Positions 48,939 through 60,681 of a DNA stretch of 64,000 nucleotides are shown here, piece after piece. The position numbers and the translations under genes are program-made. Under the pieces are notes generated by a model. It worked only from the letters and a program-made list of their open reading frames with translations, did not search any database and was not told the DNA's origin. The DNA is taken from contig OY783199.1 of assembly GCA_963678675.1 (NCBI GenBank), positions 1,371,501 to 1,435,500 of the forward strand, in the 5' to 3' direction. Numbering within the stretch: position 1 is the stretch's first letter; every line of letters starts with the position of its first letter. The stretch comes from Xiphydria camelus. Lineage: Eukaryota; Arthropoda; Insecta; Hymenoptera; Xiphydriidae.

Positions 48939-50292
48939 TAGCAAAAAAAAAGATAAATGAATTACAGTTGACTCCTTGAAAGGTTTTTAAAATTCCGTAG
49001 TCAATTAATTGAAATTCCTTACTCCCCACTCCTTTCAATTTGTGATAGGCTGGCTATCTCTGGTCTAGATACGGAAGTATCGACAAGCAAAACCCAAGAA
49101 ACTTTGTAAAAACTAATAAAGATTACGAATTAGGGCTCTTGCCTTATGTATTATAATTCAAACATTCGGGGCGCAGGTCCCTATTCCATAATTGAAACAG
49201 TTTTCGTCAAGGTCTTCGAGTTTCACTCCTTGATACGTGTGTGCTAGAGATGGTATATTCTTTCACACGTTCGGTTTTTATTCGAGAATAACTGATAGAG
49301 CTGCAGTGTTGAATGTACTCAAACCTAATCTCATACTTCCTCCTCACCATTTATTATATATTCCAACTAATCCCTAAATTACGAAAAATTTGCCCTCAAT
49401 TAGACGTTACGGTAAACAACCAAAAAATTATTTATACAAATGGCAAATGTATCTTATTTTTTACGAGTATCTAGCCGCGTCAATTTGTGGCAGTAAATGA
49501 AAATATTAGACAAATATTTTTATTACATATAATCATTAGTGGAGACAACTACTGTACAATCATGTTATGGCTTATGTTAACTCCCTCTTCCTTCACTTTC
49601 CGTCACAACCATTCAAGCAGATGAAGAAGTCTATTTCATCGAATAGTCTATCAAATTAATCAAAAGCCAGACGTTGAACAGTTTGTACAGTGACGTAAAT
49701 AACGCACTGAATTTTTGGAAATTCATGATAATAATTATTATATTTCCAGAATTGTTGCCCTTACATTAAATTAGTCCCGCTTTGGTGCATTGGTAAGTAT
49801 TATATAGGTATATTCTTCATTTGTTCATATTAACGAAGCATAATTGAAAAAAAGGAATATTTCCTTACGTTCTTTTATCTAGTAATACAGAACGTACGAC
49901 TTGTTATAATTTGGAATTATACTTTGTAGCGATGTTCTATAAAACAGTTTTCATATAAAAATTCTACAATCGTTTCAATCGTATGACCAAACCTTCTTCA
50001 GTTTAAATTTCATACTTGTAGTTATCGTATAAGTTAACGTACGATGCTTGATTTTCCGTCGGTCCGAAAATTTGCGGTAGGATCTAATCATTGACTTTAT
50101 ACAACTTTATATCACACGATAATGAGGTTCACAAGGTAAATCTTGGGAAAGAGGATGCCAAGGGAGCTAAGTTGTATTCGTACACAGCAAAGTTATTACA
50201 GAGCGTAAACCACGGTATTATCGTAATTAGCTTAGTTCCTTGGCGATCCAGGTGGTGGAGTTTGGCGGTTGCGAATCTCGATGAGTATCCAA
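48939..50292. other. convergent 3' ends of SGF11 and HRD1
   Basis: 1.3 kb of AT-rich sequence between two stop codons of converging genes. It contains AATAAA on both strands and no credible coding frame; the plus-strand frame at 50091-50558 is the shadow of HRD1. Confidence 0.6.
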
Positions 50293-52582
50293 TTATTCGG
50301 TCGTCGGTGGGACCGAGAATTTTTGTAATCTTCGTCTCCTCAATATCTCCTGTTCGTCCGTCCCTTGCACCTCCGACGAGGATGTGGATGATGACGGATT
50401 GCTCCTACTCGTGCTCGGTTGCGCGATTGGATTTTTGTTGGACGTACTCGTACTGGAAATATCGACGGCGGGTTTTGTTTCGTGCGTTTGACCATCGTTC
50501 GACGGAGAGTCTTGGGGCAATGTTTCGGTCTGTCGCGGCTCGGACGTTTCCGCGATAATCGTTGCAGTTGCAGTTTGATACTGATTCATCATAGCATTGG
50601 CAGCATCTAGCAGGAGCTGCACTCTCTGCAACGTCTGAATCCTAGCTTCAACCGCTTGTCGCATATTACCCTCCATTGCCCTGAGTTCTTCTTCGCTTAG
50701 AGCGGTCAAATTGGGCGGTGGTGTAGGTACGGGTGGCAGCGGAACCATCGGTGGAAATGGAGGTGGGAAAAGCGGGACACCTCCGGGTGCGAGAGGTTGG
50801 AAGGGTGGAAGAGGAACGTTCGTCGCGTTGTTTCGGCCCTGGGCTTGAGGGGCGGCAGCAGCGGCTCCTGGAATCTGCAAGCCAGCCCAGAAGCCAGCTG
50901 GTATTTGGAAACCCTGTCCTGGAGGCACAATCATCTATCATGCTTCGTGTTGCGCAAATAAAACCAAGGGAATGTACCAGAGTCAGACTTGTACATCGCA
51001 CCGAGCGTGTAAGATAACTACGCGTACCAGGCTGATTGGCTCCCGGAGCTTGAGCAGGCTGCGGTGCTTGCTGCCCCGCTTGCGCTTGATTCTGTTGCCT
51101 CGTGCCTGGGTTACCCGTCGTTGGTGGTCTCAAGATATTCAACCGACAAGTAGGGCATGTTTGTTGACGTTGAAACCACGAACGAAGGCAGGCTGTATGG
51201 AAAATGTGATTGCAAGGTAGCTTCTTGCTCGCAGAAACCATTTCTTCTCTGTAACGACGTTAACGTCCGATGATTAGCGTCGTAAGACGTTGCGCGTAAT
51301 GTCTTAACGCGTCATAATAAAGTACTTTAACTCGCCTGCATATGATGCAAACGTTATCAGCAGCGGCAAGCTCTTCGGGAGTCGCGTCGGGGTAAAGAGT
51401 ATTCATATTCCTAATAGCCCTTCGCGACATAACGATGTCGTTGAACGCTTTTTTGAAATTACGCATGGTATAGTACATAGGGCGAAAAGCAAATAACGGT
51501 AGCGTATATATTCTGACCATTATCGTTACGAAGGCTAAGTACAAGAAGACCTAAAAGAATTTAGAGTTTGTGGGTTAGCGTATCATTATCTGCTGGCCAG
51601 ATTCTGTGGTTTGTAAAGCATCTCTGATACGAATATATCACGGCGTACCTTCAACAGGCCGATTATTAGTTCTGTATATAGTAGAAACACAGGTTTGTTG
51701 TCCCAAGGATTCTCGCTTTGTAAATCGAAGGTGTGCAGTATGTATTTGACGCTAATGTTGAATACAACTGTCAAAAGTATAGCGTATTCGAAACCAAATA
51801 CAAGTTGCACAGATGCACCTTTAGCAAGGGTTTGCATGTAGGCATACTCTATCATCGTTAAGTCTATCGCAAATAAAAGTCCTAACAGGCTGCCAACTCG
51901 TAAATGGAATAGCCATGTTATAACTGGACTTCTTTCCATCTATAAAGTACGATATCCCATAAATGTAAGTACAGAATTGTAGGGAAAGCGTCGATAGAAT
52001 TGGTATACCGATTGATACATACATAATCGACTCGATCTTCTGCCAACCAATGGAATGATTTCAAGAACAGCAAGAGAGTGAAAAGAGCAATGAATTTTGG
52101 ACTAAAATCATCCCTAAAAACCGTGAATGCCAGGCATGTTTCGGTTACGGCGTACCATGCTTTTTCCACCAAGTGCTAAAAAGAACGAAACGTCGACGCT
52201 AGTAGCATTTGCCAGAAACTCGAATCTATCTTATATCGTACGAGAAATCACGCACCTCCAATTCGGCAGCCCGGAGATTGCCAAAAAATATTTTTCTCAG
52301 GAATGTGTTCATCATAAATACAAGGATTAAGCCTTGTACGTAGATAACCTGACGGGACGAGGATCCCATTTAGATAATACTACAGTTGCATTTACGATTC
52401 CACGTTTTAATTGCAATTTATCGAAAAATGCTGAGAAAAGCCCGAATACTTACTGCCATGCTGGGATTGGATTTGGTTATGTAGACTACCGAAGGATAAA
52501 ACTGCTTTTTTTGGTAGTAGGCATTACCAATTACAGCGCACGTAAGTGCGATGCTAATTAGTGTTATTGCAGCGGCCCTCAT
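50293..52582 (-). CDS. Hrd1: E3 ubiquitin ligase HRD1/synoviolin
   Basis: Multi-pass ER membrane ligase of ER-associated degradation that ubiquitinates misfolded proteins at the retrotranslocation channel. Seven exons: 52582-52454, 52348-52256, 52175-52023, 51939-51649, 51550-51336, 51248-51028, 50918-50293 (575 aa, phases close). The N-terminal ~250 residues are hydrophobic membrane helices matching synoviolin, including Gln-Phe-Tyr-Pro-Ser-Val-Val-Tyr and Gly-Ala-Ser-Val-Gln-Leu-Val-Phe-Gly-Phe-Glu-Tyr. The RING-H2 is complete: Cys290, Cys293, Cys306, His308, His311, Cys314, Cys325, Cys328. A Pro/Gln/Ala-rich region and the Leu-Arg-Arg-Arg-Arg-Leu-Gln-Lys-Phe end match the family tail. The intron inside the RING uses a GC donor (CAG|GCGAGT). 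Exon 7 starts at 50918, not at the nearer AG, because only this keeps the family frame. Confidence 0.96.
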
Positions 52583-53386
52583 ATTTTCATTCAATTTTTT
52601 TTCGATAGCCTACAGGCTATTCCTGAGATAACTTCTTGACACTTATCACACTGAGAATTTACGTTTTGACAACTGCAGAAAGACGCTACTGCTTCGCGGT
52701 TAATTCGAGAACTAAAGCTATCACATACGTGTCCTCAAATATCCGTGCGCGCGATATCTCATAATTACGCAATTTAATTCAGTTGCCGGCACGTTTCGCG
52801 ATTTCGCACGCGCGACTTCGTTTCCGAATATTCTTCAGTGAAATATTTAGCCCTGGTTCCCTTTCTTCGACGTAATCTCGCGAGGATTCGCACTATGACT
52901 GATTAAAGCGTGCAACAATCGCTTTTGAAATAGTCAATAAGGTACAGGCGGTGCAACGCGATTGGCCGACGTAACTTTCTCATCATTGTTGCCGACTTCT
53001 GTAGATATAGCGCGATAAATTCATTTTTATATCAAATGAGTGATTTTTTCATCGCCAGTTTCACTCAATCCGAGGATGCAACGATATTCGTATCCTATGT
53101 AATTTTACTCGGTTAGAACAGGCCGAGCACGTGGCATTACACAACGGTGCTAATTTAATCACAACAAGCTTTATATAGAGCTGATTTAAAAATCTTACAA
53201 ATATTGTCGATTATGTTTTTTTAAATTAATAAAATATTTAGGTTATTAAGATATAAGGCTTTCTAAATAAAGCTCTTGCACATTCTCCCCCATATCAAAA
53301 TCCTTCCCATCCGAATTCTAAAAAGTGTAGGTATGCTTCATTGCAACCGCTTGTCAATTTTTTATTTTTGGCACAGAACGTATTGA
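52583..53386. promoter_or_regulatory. divergent upstream region of HRD1 and Speedy
   Basis: 804 bases between two outward-facing ATGs. ATTGGCCGACG at 52961-52971 differs by one base from the ER-stress element ERSE-II (ATTGG-N-CCACG), and GCACGTGGC at 53127-53135 carries a CCACGTG core read on the minus strand. Both motifs fit unfolded-protein-response control of HRD1, which is known in other animals; function here is inference. A two-codon-long upstream frame (ATG AAA ATA TGA) sits 8 bases before the HRD1 ATG. Confidence 0.45.
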
Positions 53387-54577
53387 ATGATGCGTACAAA
53401 GGAAGATTTCGATGCAACAAAAATGCAGAACAAGGATCGTCGGAATGATATTTCCGTATCTTTGAGAACTTGCACAAAACGAATAATTTGTATCAAGCAA
53501 TGGAATGTCGATTATTTTTTTAAAATAATAGGTGAGTGTGATTTCATTGAAGTTCCTTGAATTTGATCAAAATAATGTGTATTTACTTTGGCTATATGAA
53601 CGTATTTTTGTTTCAGATGAGGAATTAGATAACTTTTTAGATCAAGACAGATGCTTTCTGCTCGCCGATAATTATCTCATCGCGATGGTCTTCACGTATT
53701 TTTTGAGAGCATCATTGAAGCCCGAGGAATACACCCCGTTTAATTTTTTTGTGGCACTGTAAATTCCTATATTGAAAGTCTAATTCTACAGTCGAATCTC
53801 CGCTAACTTCATTCCTTGAATAAATTTGACTAGACACCTGCAGCGAGCCTTAGTTGAGCTTTGATTGTATAGAGTTGCAATTATATCGAAAATTATACTC
53901 ATAATTAGATAATGTAAAATGTTCAATGTATCCTGCTTATAGATATATAGCACATGATATGGAGGAAGACGAAGATCAGGGTCGTATGGATTTGCAAGAA
54001 TGGGCGAACTTGGTCAACAAACAAACTTGTACTTCGTTCATTCAACACCGTGACAGACTGTTTCAAAGAATGGAATTCCGCGGTGCGGTGTCCCGATTAT
54101 GCTGCAATATAGTAATGCGTTCTACGAGGCCTTTCCACAAAATTTGGTTGCGTGAGAGGCACGTAAATCACGCCGGTGCCGCGAGTAGATGTAACAGGTG
54201 AGAACTTCTCTCGCTTAATCGATTCTACAATAATTATTAGGTAGTTATTTCTACGTGCTATACATTATTCGTACAGGAAACGGAATACTTGTCCACACTG
54301 TTACGAGGAGAATGCGATGAACCTCTCAAGATCATCACATGAATATAATAGTCCGCAAACAGTTCGCGTTGTGAAGTCTAGGAGATCCATGTACGTGTGA
54401 AGAGTAGTAATTACGAGTCAATTGTTTTTGATCTAGCTCATATTGAAATTAACACGTCGTATCTTCAGAGCACTTTCAAATAGAGCTAAGAGTCTCGACG
54501 ATAATATAAACGAAATATTTCCAGAATCTCGGGAATCTATAAGAACATTACTTGACCTGGTTCATTATATAATGTAG
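53387..54577 (+). CDS. Speedy/RINGO-type CDK activator
   Basis: Atypical, cyclin-fold activator of CDK1/CDK2 without a cyclin box sequence. Five exons: 53387-53531, 53617-53758, 53943-54197, 54277-54390, 54469-54577 (254 aa, phases close). The Spy1/RINGO core occupies residues ~49-182: Asp-Glu-Glu-Leu, Leu-Ala-Asp-Asn-Tyr-Leu-Ile-Ala-Met-Val-Phe-Thr-Tyr-Phe, Glu-Tyr-Thr-Pro-Phe-Asn-Phe-Phe-Val-Ala-Leu-Tyr, His-Asp-Met-Glu-Glu-Asp, and Arg-Gly-Ala-Val-Ser-Arg. A short Cys-rich stretch (Cys-Asn-Arg-Lys-Arg-Asn-Thr-Cys-Pro-His-Cys) follows, then a basic tail. An in-frame stop precedes tandem ATGs at 53387 and 53390. Its 5' end faces HRD1 and its 3' end faces the RhoGAP gene. Confidence 0.9.
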
Positions 54578-54607
54578 TAAATTTGTAAATATATGTATAC
54601 TTTTGAA

Positions 54608-54613
54608 AATAAA
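54608..54613 (+). terminator. Speedy poly(A) signal
   Basis: AATAAA 31 bases after the stop codon, the last clear plus-strand signal before the opposing gene. Confidence 0.7.
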
Positions 54614-56011
54614 GTGCCCCGTTTTTTTTTAACAATAAGAATCAATTTTGTTGACCAGTGTGATTAATTTTTCAAGCAATCTCACTGTGTGACAGATTTA
54701 AATATATTTTTAACAATAGAAAAAGAAATGAACCTTTCTAAAAGTGCTCTGTAAATACGAGGATTGATTGCTTCATTTGGCTTTCTTTATTCATTGATAT
54801 GCACGTAAATATCTCATTTCTATTTCAGGATGGATTATGGATGTTTGAAAAAACGAAAAACAGAGTTGTGCGATTCCACGCAGCGAAGACTATCTTAAGC
54901 AAAGAAAGATTAGTGGTTTTAATATAATTTATTACAGAAAAAGTACAAAATATGTTTTCAATATTGTCTTACGTGTGGTACAAAATAATAATAAACACTA
55001 GAGAAAAGTTTTATAAAACCAATTAAAGATAAAAGAACCCCATCGTTTCGTGGAATATATTACATAACAATTAATAGTACTACTATCTCCCCAATGACCT
55101 AAACGTTCTTCAAATAAGAAAAACATATACACATATCAGTCAAAAGATATAAGTGATTATTAATTTATTTTTCATTAAGATGATCTGAGCGGTACATTTG
55201 ATGAAATATGCGTAGAAAACGTTAAAATCAATCAAATGGGTCAAGTGAACTCGAACATTCGTTCTATTAAATTGTGTACCGTTCACATATTCCTAAATTA
55301 TCATATTTTGTCAAATTGTAAGTTTTTATTTTCAAGCCCACTGAAATTAATTACACATTTCTCTATCACAGTATTGTATTGGCTTATAAAAATGTCAAAA
55401 TTGTAGTTAGTGGAATAAAATATGTCAACTGTATATTCATCTAAAGCATTGTTTCCGTATCAGTTATATCTAAATATAGTTAGTAGACAATTAAAATATC
55501 TTCGAATATGAAGGTCCAATCCGTAACAGATTTTTATAGCTCTCACTTAATAATGTTATAGTAACCACGACTAAATGTAATTCCTCTATACCTATAATGT
55601 AAGTACAGGAGAAAAGCTCTATTTTAAATAAAACTCTAATTTAATTCACATAAAATGGCAGTGTATAGAATGCTATCATTATTTTCGAATAACTGCACGT
55701 TGCAGCGACAATGTGAGGCAATTAAGTATGAAGCAGTGTTGGCAGTGAAAGTTTAATATTTCATTTTCATGATGGTCGGAAAATTTGGAGTATGAATAAA
55801 CCATGTATGTAATTCATTTTGATTTTACTGTCAAAGTGATGAACAATCAGTTGCAAAGTAATGGTAAAATGAATAACGAAGTATCTTACTGATGAAATGA
55901 TTCCTTTGCACTGGAAGAGTTCTAGGATTCTGTAAAAGTATTGCGAATGATTTCAAGTTACTGTCAGTTAAAGGTAGTATGTAAATGGTCAACTTTGAAA
56001 GGCTCAACTCT
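54614..56011 (-). other. presumed 3' UTR of the RhoGAP gene
   Basis: 1.4 kb of very AT-rich sequence without coding frames between the Speedy poly(A) site and the RhoGAP stop. Minus-strand AATAAA signals occur at several places (for example TTTATT on the plus strand near 54928 and 55162). Confidence 0.5.
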
Positions 56012-59000
56012 TTAAGACACGTGCCTCGATAAATGTCTCGACTTAAGGACGCTTTTAGGACTTTGACGTTTAGGTGTTCCTAATGGCGCAACCGCTTTTA
56101 AAGGTGTTCTACGCGAATCGACTGTAGGTTTCCGAGCCAAAGTTCTAGAACTTTTAGGCGTCTTTACAGACAATGGTCTTTTGATATGCGGTGTTTTACA
56201 GGCCGCATTAATCTCGAGATTATAAACATTTACGCCAGATTCCTGCAATATGGCATTCTTTGAAACCTTGCCGAATGATGGCGGAGACTTTGTAATCTTA
56301 TTTTCCTTCTGATACTCTGCTAAGTCAGCTTGATATGATTTAAGATTGATCGATTCCTGTCTCGCGGATATCTTTGAATTACTTTTGGATAGATCTAAGC
56401 TCTGCCGATCGATTATTTGAGAGTGGCGCCTACTTGAACGTTTTTCTACATCCTGCTGTACATTTTGCGGCGGTATTATCGTCAATTCCATTTTAATTAA
56501 TGGCGGAATTCGTGGTGATTGTGTTAACCTCACCTTCGTGTTGCTATTTTTTGGGCTTTTAACATTCTTCTTACCATGCAACACCTTCTTAGGACTAGAC
56601 GAAGCTGTATCTAAATCTAAGCTTCTAAACTCACCGAGTCTGATGACCTTTGTCGATTGCTTCCTACTCGCTTTCGATTGAAATGCATTCTTTTCCGCGG
56701 AAGAATCTTGTTTAGCGTTCGAGCAGTTTGTCGTTGGTTCGTCGAATAATTTAGCTTTAGCTAACACCATACCTGCGTTCTGTTTACGTAGCCTCGCTAC
56801 TGAGGCACGACCCGTTTGCGAGGTCGGTGTGCACATCTGTCTATCTGACTTGAAGTATCCACCCGCATCCCTCCACGTAACAGTTTTATCGTCTCTACTT
56901 TCGAATTCTACTTTTTTCCTGTTGGGGCGATCGTCACTGAACGTCATATCTTGTTGGCTATTGGTCTTTTTTAGCTCCCTCATCTTATTGTTAAAGTACC
57001 GAGAGTTATCAATAAATTCATCGCCATGGAAGGATGATGCTCTTCCGAGCAATGTCGGTACGCGACGTTCATTCGTTTCGAACACATCGTCATCGATCGT
57101 ATTCATTTCGTCATCGCTCGATGAACCCCTTGTGTGTTCGGTTGTATGAGAAATTAACGCATGCAGTTGCTTTTGTAAGAAAATTAATCGGGCATTTGTC
57201 TCGTCGCTGCAAATCGAATCTGAGACTGTGTTCCGAGACGATTCAGATCGGGGTAATCTGGGGAAAGTTGCAGCCTGTTTGCCACGTTTTAAATTTGATT
57301 CTTGGCAAACGTTATTTAATGGTGGATTCGATTGTATTAGTTGTTCAATGTCTGTTCGTTGGGAAATATGCCATGACGCATTACGGCTGACAGTACGTTT
57401 ACTGAGGAAGAAAAATATGCGTTTTTAAAACCACGAAGGTAAAAATATTATGTGCATGATATGAATATACATACGGCCGTGGCTAAATTGTGAAATCACA
57501 TAATTGTAAGTGTGATTATATTAATCGACGATTTTGCTTACCTACTAGGTTTCTCTTGAGACCGTCTCCTCAAGTTTCCTATTTTTCTAGCACTCGGCGA
57601 CCTTATGACTCTGTGTTCGCTCGATCTTCTGATCTTTAATTCTTTACCGAGCTTTTTCGCCAAGTGGTCGGCTGTTACGGTATCTTCGATGCTAGCTTCC
57701 TCTAAAGTTTTCTCATATTCACTTTGTACACTGATTGCAGAGCAACCAGTAGCATTATTTCTCGAATCATCGGAAATAGACCCGAACTCTTGAGAAATCC
57801 GCGACTCGATAGCTGAAACTCTATTTTTTATTTCCTCATATTCGCTTTTAGATATTCTAACGTACTCTTCGTTTTGGTCTTGGAAAACTGACGGGTTGCT
57901 TTTTGTTGCTTCGAATAACGATATGCCAGAAGAACTGCTCGGTTCCAAAGTGAAATTATCGAGATCTATTGATCTCTTAAGATCTCTTGATTCTGGTTTT
58001 GTTATATATTCTACTTTGTACTCGGTCGAAGATTGAGGTGAAAAGGCTGAATCCAACGATCGCCTTTTCGCACCTATTCGCACAAATGGCACTCTATTTC
58101 TTTGATCGGATTTCATTATTTCCTGTGAGGCCTGCTCGCCACTATCATCGGATAGATTGACATCGGCAGTCATGAATATCTGATCGTAATCTTTCTGAAA
58201 AGCATCGTCTGCTGGTGGTTCATTCGCGTTATTTATCGACTCGAAATTATCGGGTAAATCGCTCGCGGTTCTACGCTTTTTTTTTGACCCTGACGAGCTA
58301 CTAGCCGAACTCCAGCGTCTTTCTATTTTTGGGCTGTTCATTTCTTTACTAAAATCTACCCCCATGTCGGCAATTTTCTGCAAAGGGTAGTAAATGCAAA
58401 CATATAATTTCTGGGACCTTAAAGACCGTAGCTTAAAGAAAAATTGATAATAAAGGGTAACTGATAATTACTTGTTTATTTCTGGAAACAAGGCGTTCAA
58501 AGCTGAGTCTGATTTTTTTTGATTTATCCAACTTCTGACCAATTCCCCTGAAGTAAAAGTATAAATATTTATCGGTTTAATAGGAATAGATATTTTCTTC
58601 ATTAGGATTAACAATGAATTGTTTCCTTACATTTCCGAATGGATTTTGTGAGAAAGGTATTTCCGAACTTTTGATTTTTCGTTTGGACTCTTTTCTTTCA
58701 CAGGGCTACAGAAATTGAAATTATAAGGCCTTTGAATACGAAATACATACAAATATAATCATGCTAAAGCATTAAAATAAAAGGAACTCATGCACAACGT
58801 ACTTTGGGTCTTTAGAAACTGGTGACACAAATAAGTGACATGGATGTAGGGATGGATTATAAGGCATTACATCCAATAAATCACGTCTGCAAGCAACACA
58901 TACTCTATTGTACGATCAAACGATTAAAAGCAAATGCATACAAGATTAATCATTCAAAAACTGGCAATAAATGTAACAAGAACGGTGTGACAGTGCGTCA

Positions 59001-60681
59001 ATGAAACAGAGGAAAGGTCAATGAAGTCAAGTCACGTTTATACAGTAACGAAATGAAGAAATAATTAGAAGTCGACAGAGAAACAATGACTAATGCATTC
59101 TGCATGACAAAACGTTTCCTTTCTATACACACACATATGCAGTGGTACAATCGGTACTCACTTTTTCTTTGCACTTAATGTACCAACGGGTTCTGTAACT
59201 TTACGTTTCCTAACATTTTTTATGGCAGGCGTGTGCTGTTGATTTGAAACTACAGGGCATAATTGCTTATCTGCAGTAGAAAGTTCTACCAGGGAGTCAC
59301 TCTTGCCTACCATTTTCTTTAGGCCATTAAACATTCCTTCAACATATATAAAGATATTTCAAAGGTCAAAGTACATTTATTTAGGGAACTTGTAAACGTC
59401 TGGAAGGGCCACGTACAATGACCATCATGCTTTAAAAACCAGCTGTTTACAGGTCAATTTAATTATTCTATCATTAAAATGAATGTTAGTACAATAACAA
59501 ATGCGTTAGTGAAGTATCATGGCAGATAAGATGGAAACAAATCCATATTTGAGAGTAATTTCATATGTTACATTTTTATAAGATGGTTTGTAAAAGCTTT
59601 GATTATAGAAGAAGCAATTATTAGATCATGAATTAGGAATACTTAGGTGTGGCTTACGTGTAAGACTACCACTGCGACGCTTCTTTTTTTTATTTTTAGA
59701 ACGCAATAAACTATCAGATCGATTTAGTTCATTCTCGGTGCTACCAGATGTTTCAGCCGAAAAAATTTCGATTAAATGATCTGGGAGGACCCCAATATGT
59801 TCTGCGTTTTCAATTAAGATCTGAAAAATCATTTACTGTCGTAATACGAAAAGGTCGATCATTAGATGACTTGGAAGTTATCATTCAGAACCACGCAATA
59901 CACATGTTGTGTGTGTGTGATGAAGGTAAATTTTTTTCTACATTCCCTGACCATGTTTGACAAATTCGTGTAGTCTCGCGCTTACCTTAACAATAATTAA
60001 ATGCATCTCGAGTCTCGCTCGAACAGCTGACATGGTGGTTTCTTGTAAAGGCATGAGATTTGGTCCGACAACCTTTGCTAAATTGTCGACACTCATTTTG
60101 TTTTCTTTCTCATAGCACGATACTTTCTTAAGAAAGTCTACGAAATACGCCAAAGTGTTTAAATGATGTGGCGGCAGCAATATGCAGGCTAATAATAAAG
60201 CTTCCACTCGATGGCACTTGAGCATAACGCAACGTAGGAATAAATCATGGTATTGATACGGAATAAGAGGTTCGGGAAGATCTCGAAAAAAAGCTTTCAA
60301 AGAATTAGCAACATCGACGGCTTGATATTTTTCACTCAAACTGCCGCCATTGTCTATGCGAGCCATTAGCTCTTTCTGACGGAACTGAGAGCCAGCCTTT
60401 CTAAATAGTCCCTCCTGCGTTATGTGTTTATCTAAATATTCGATCGCCCGAGTAACGAATACAGGAACATGTACAATCGCGCCGGAAGATAAATTGACAA
60501 CGTCCAAAGGCAAGTGGGACAGGTGTGTTTTAAACACCCGCCTTAATGCACTTCCACTTTTTTCAGGTTTCTCGGTTTTTATAGCATTTTTCTTTAAACG
60601 ATACTTAACCCCAAAATTTCTGAGATCATTTGCAACGATTTGATAGACTTTCTCTTTGTGCAATATGTCGTATATCAACAT
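56012..60681 (-). CDS. RhoGAP54D: Rho GTPase-activating protein, ARHGAP11A/RhoGAP54D type
   Basis: GTPase activator for Rho-family proteins; vertebrate ARHGAP11A acts in cytokinesis and nuclear/cortical Rho control. Seven exons: 60681-59986, 59820-59658, 59336-59162, 58705-58631, 58547-58472, 58377-57542, 57401-56012 (1136 aa, phases close). The RhoGAP domain is at ~65-230, with arginine finger Arg94 in Gly-Leu-Phe-Arg-Lys-Ala-Gly-Ser, then Leu-Pro-Glu-Pro-Leu-Ile-Pro and Asn-Leu-Ala-Lys-Val-Val-Gly-Pro-Asn-Leu. The following Ile-Leu-Ile-Glu-Asn-Ala-Glu-His-Ile-Gly and the basic Lys/Arg-Arg-Ser-Gly-Ser run parallel ARHGAP11A. The remaining ~850 residues are Ser/Lys-rich and disordered, with many Ser-Pro and Thr-Pro sites near the C-terminus. 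The start is ATG 60681; the frame extends 12 codons further only to a GTG. If the exon 3 donor is ignored, translation stops at once. Confidence 0.92.

Noticed and set aside
50666..50934. Alternative reading of HRD1 exon 7 from the AG at 50935
   Set aside because: That acceptor puts the exon in a frame that loses the Pro/Ala-rich region and the conserved Arg-rich C-terminus; the AG at 50919 restores both.
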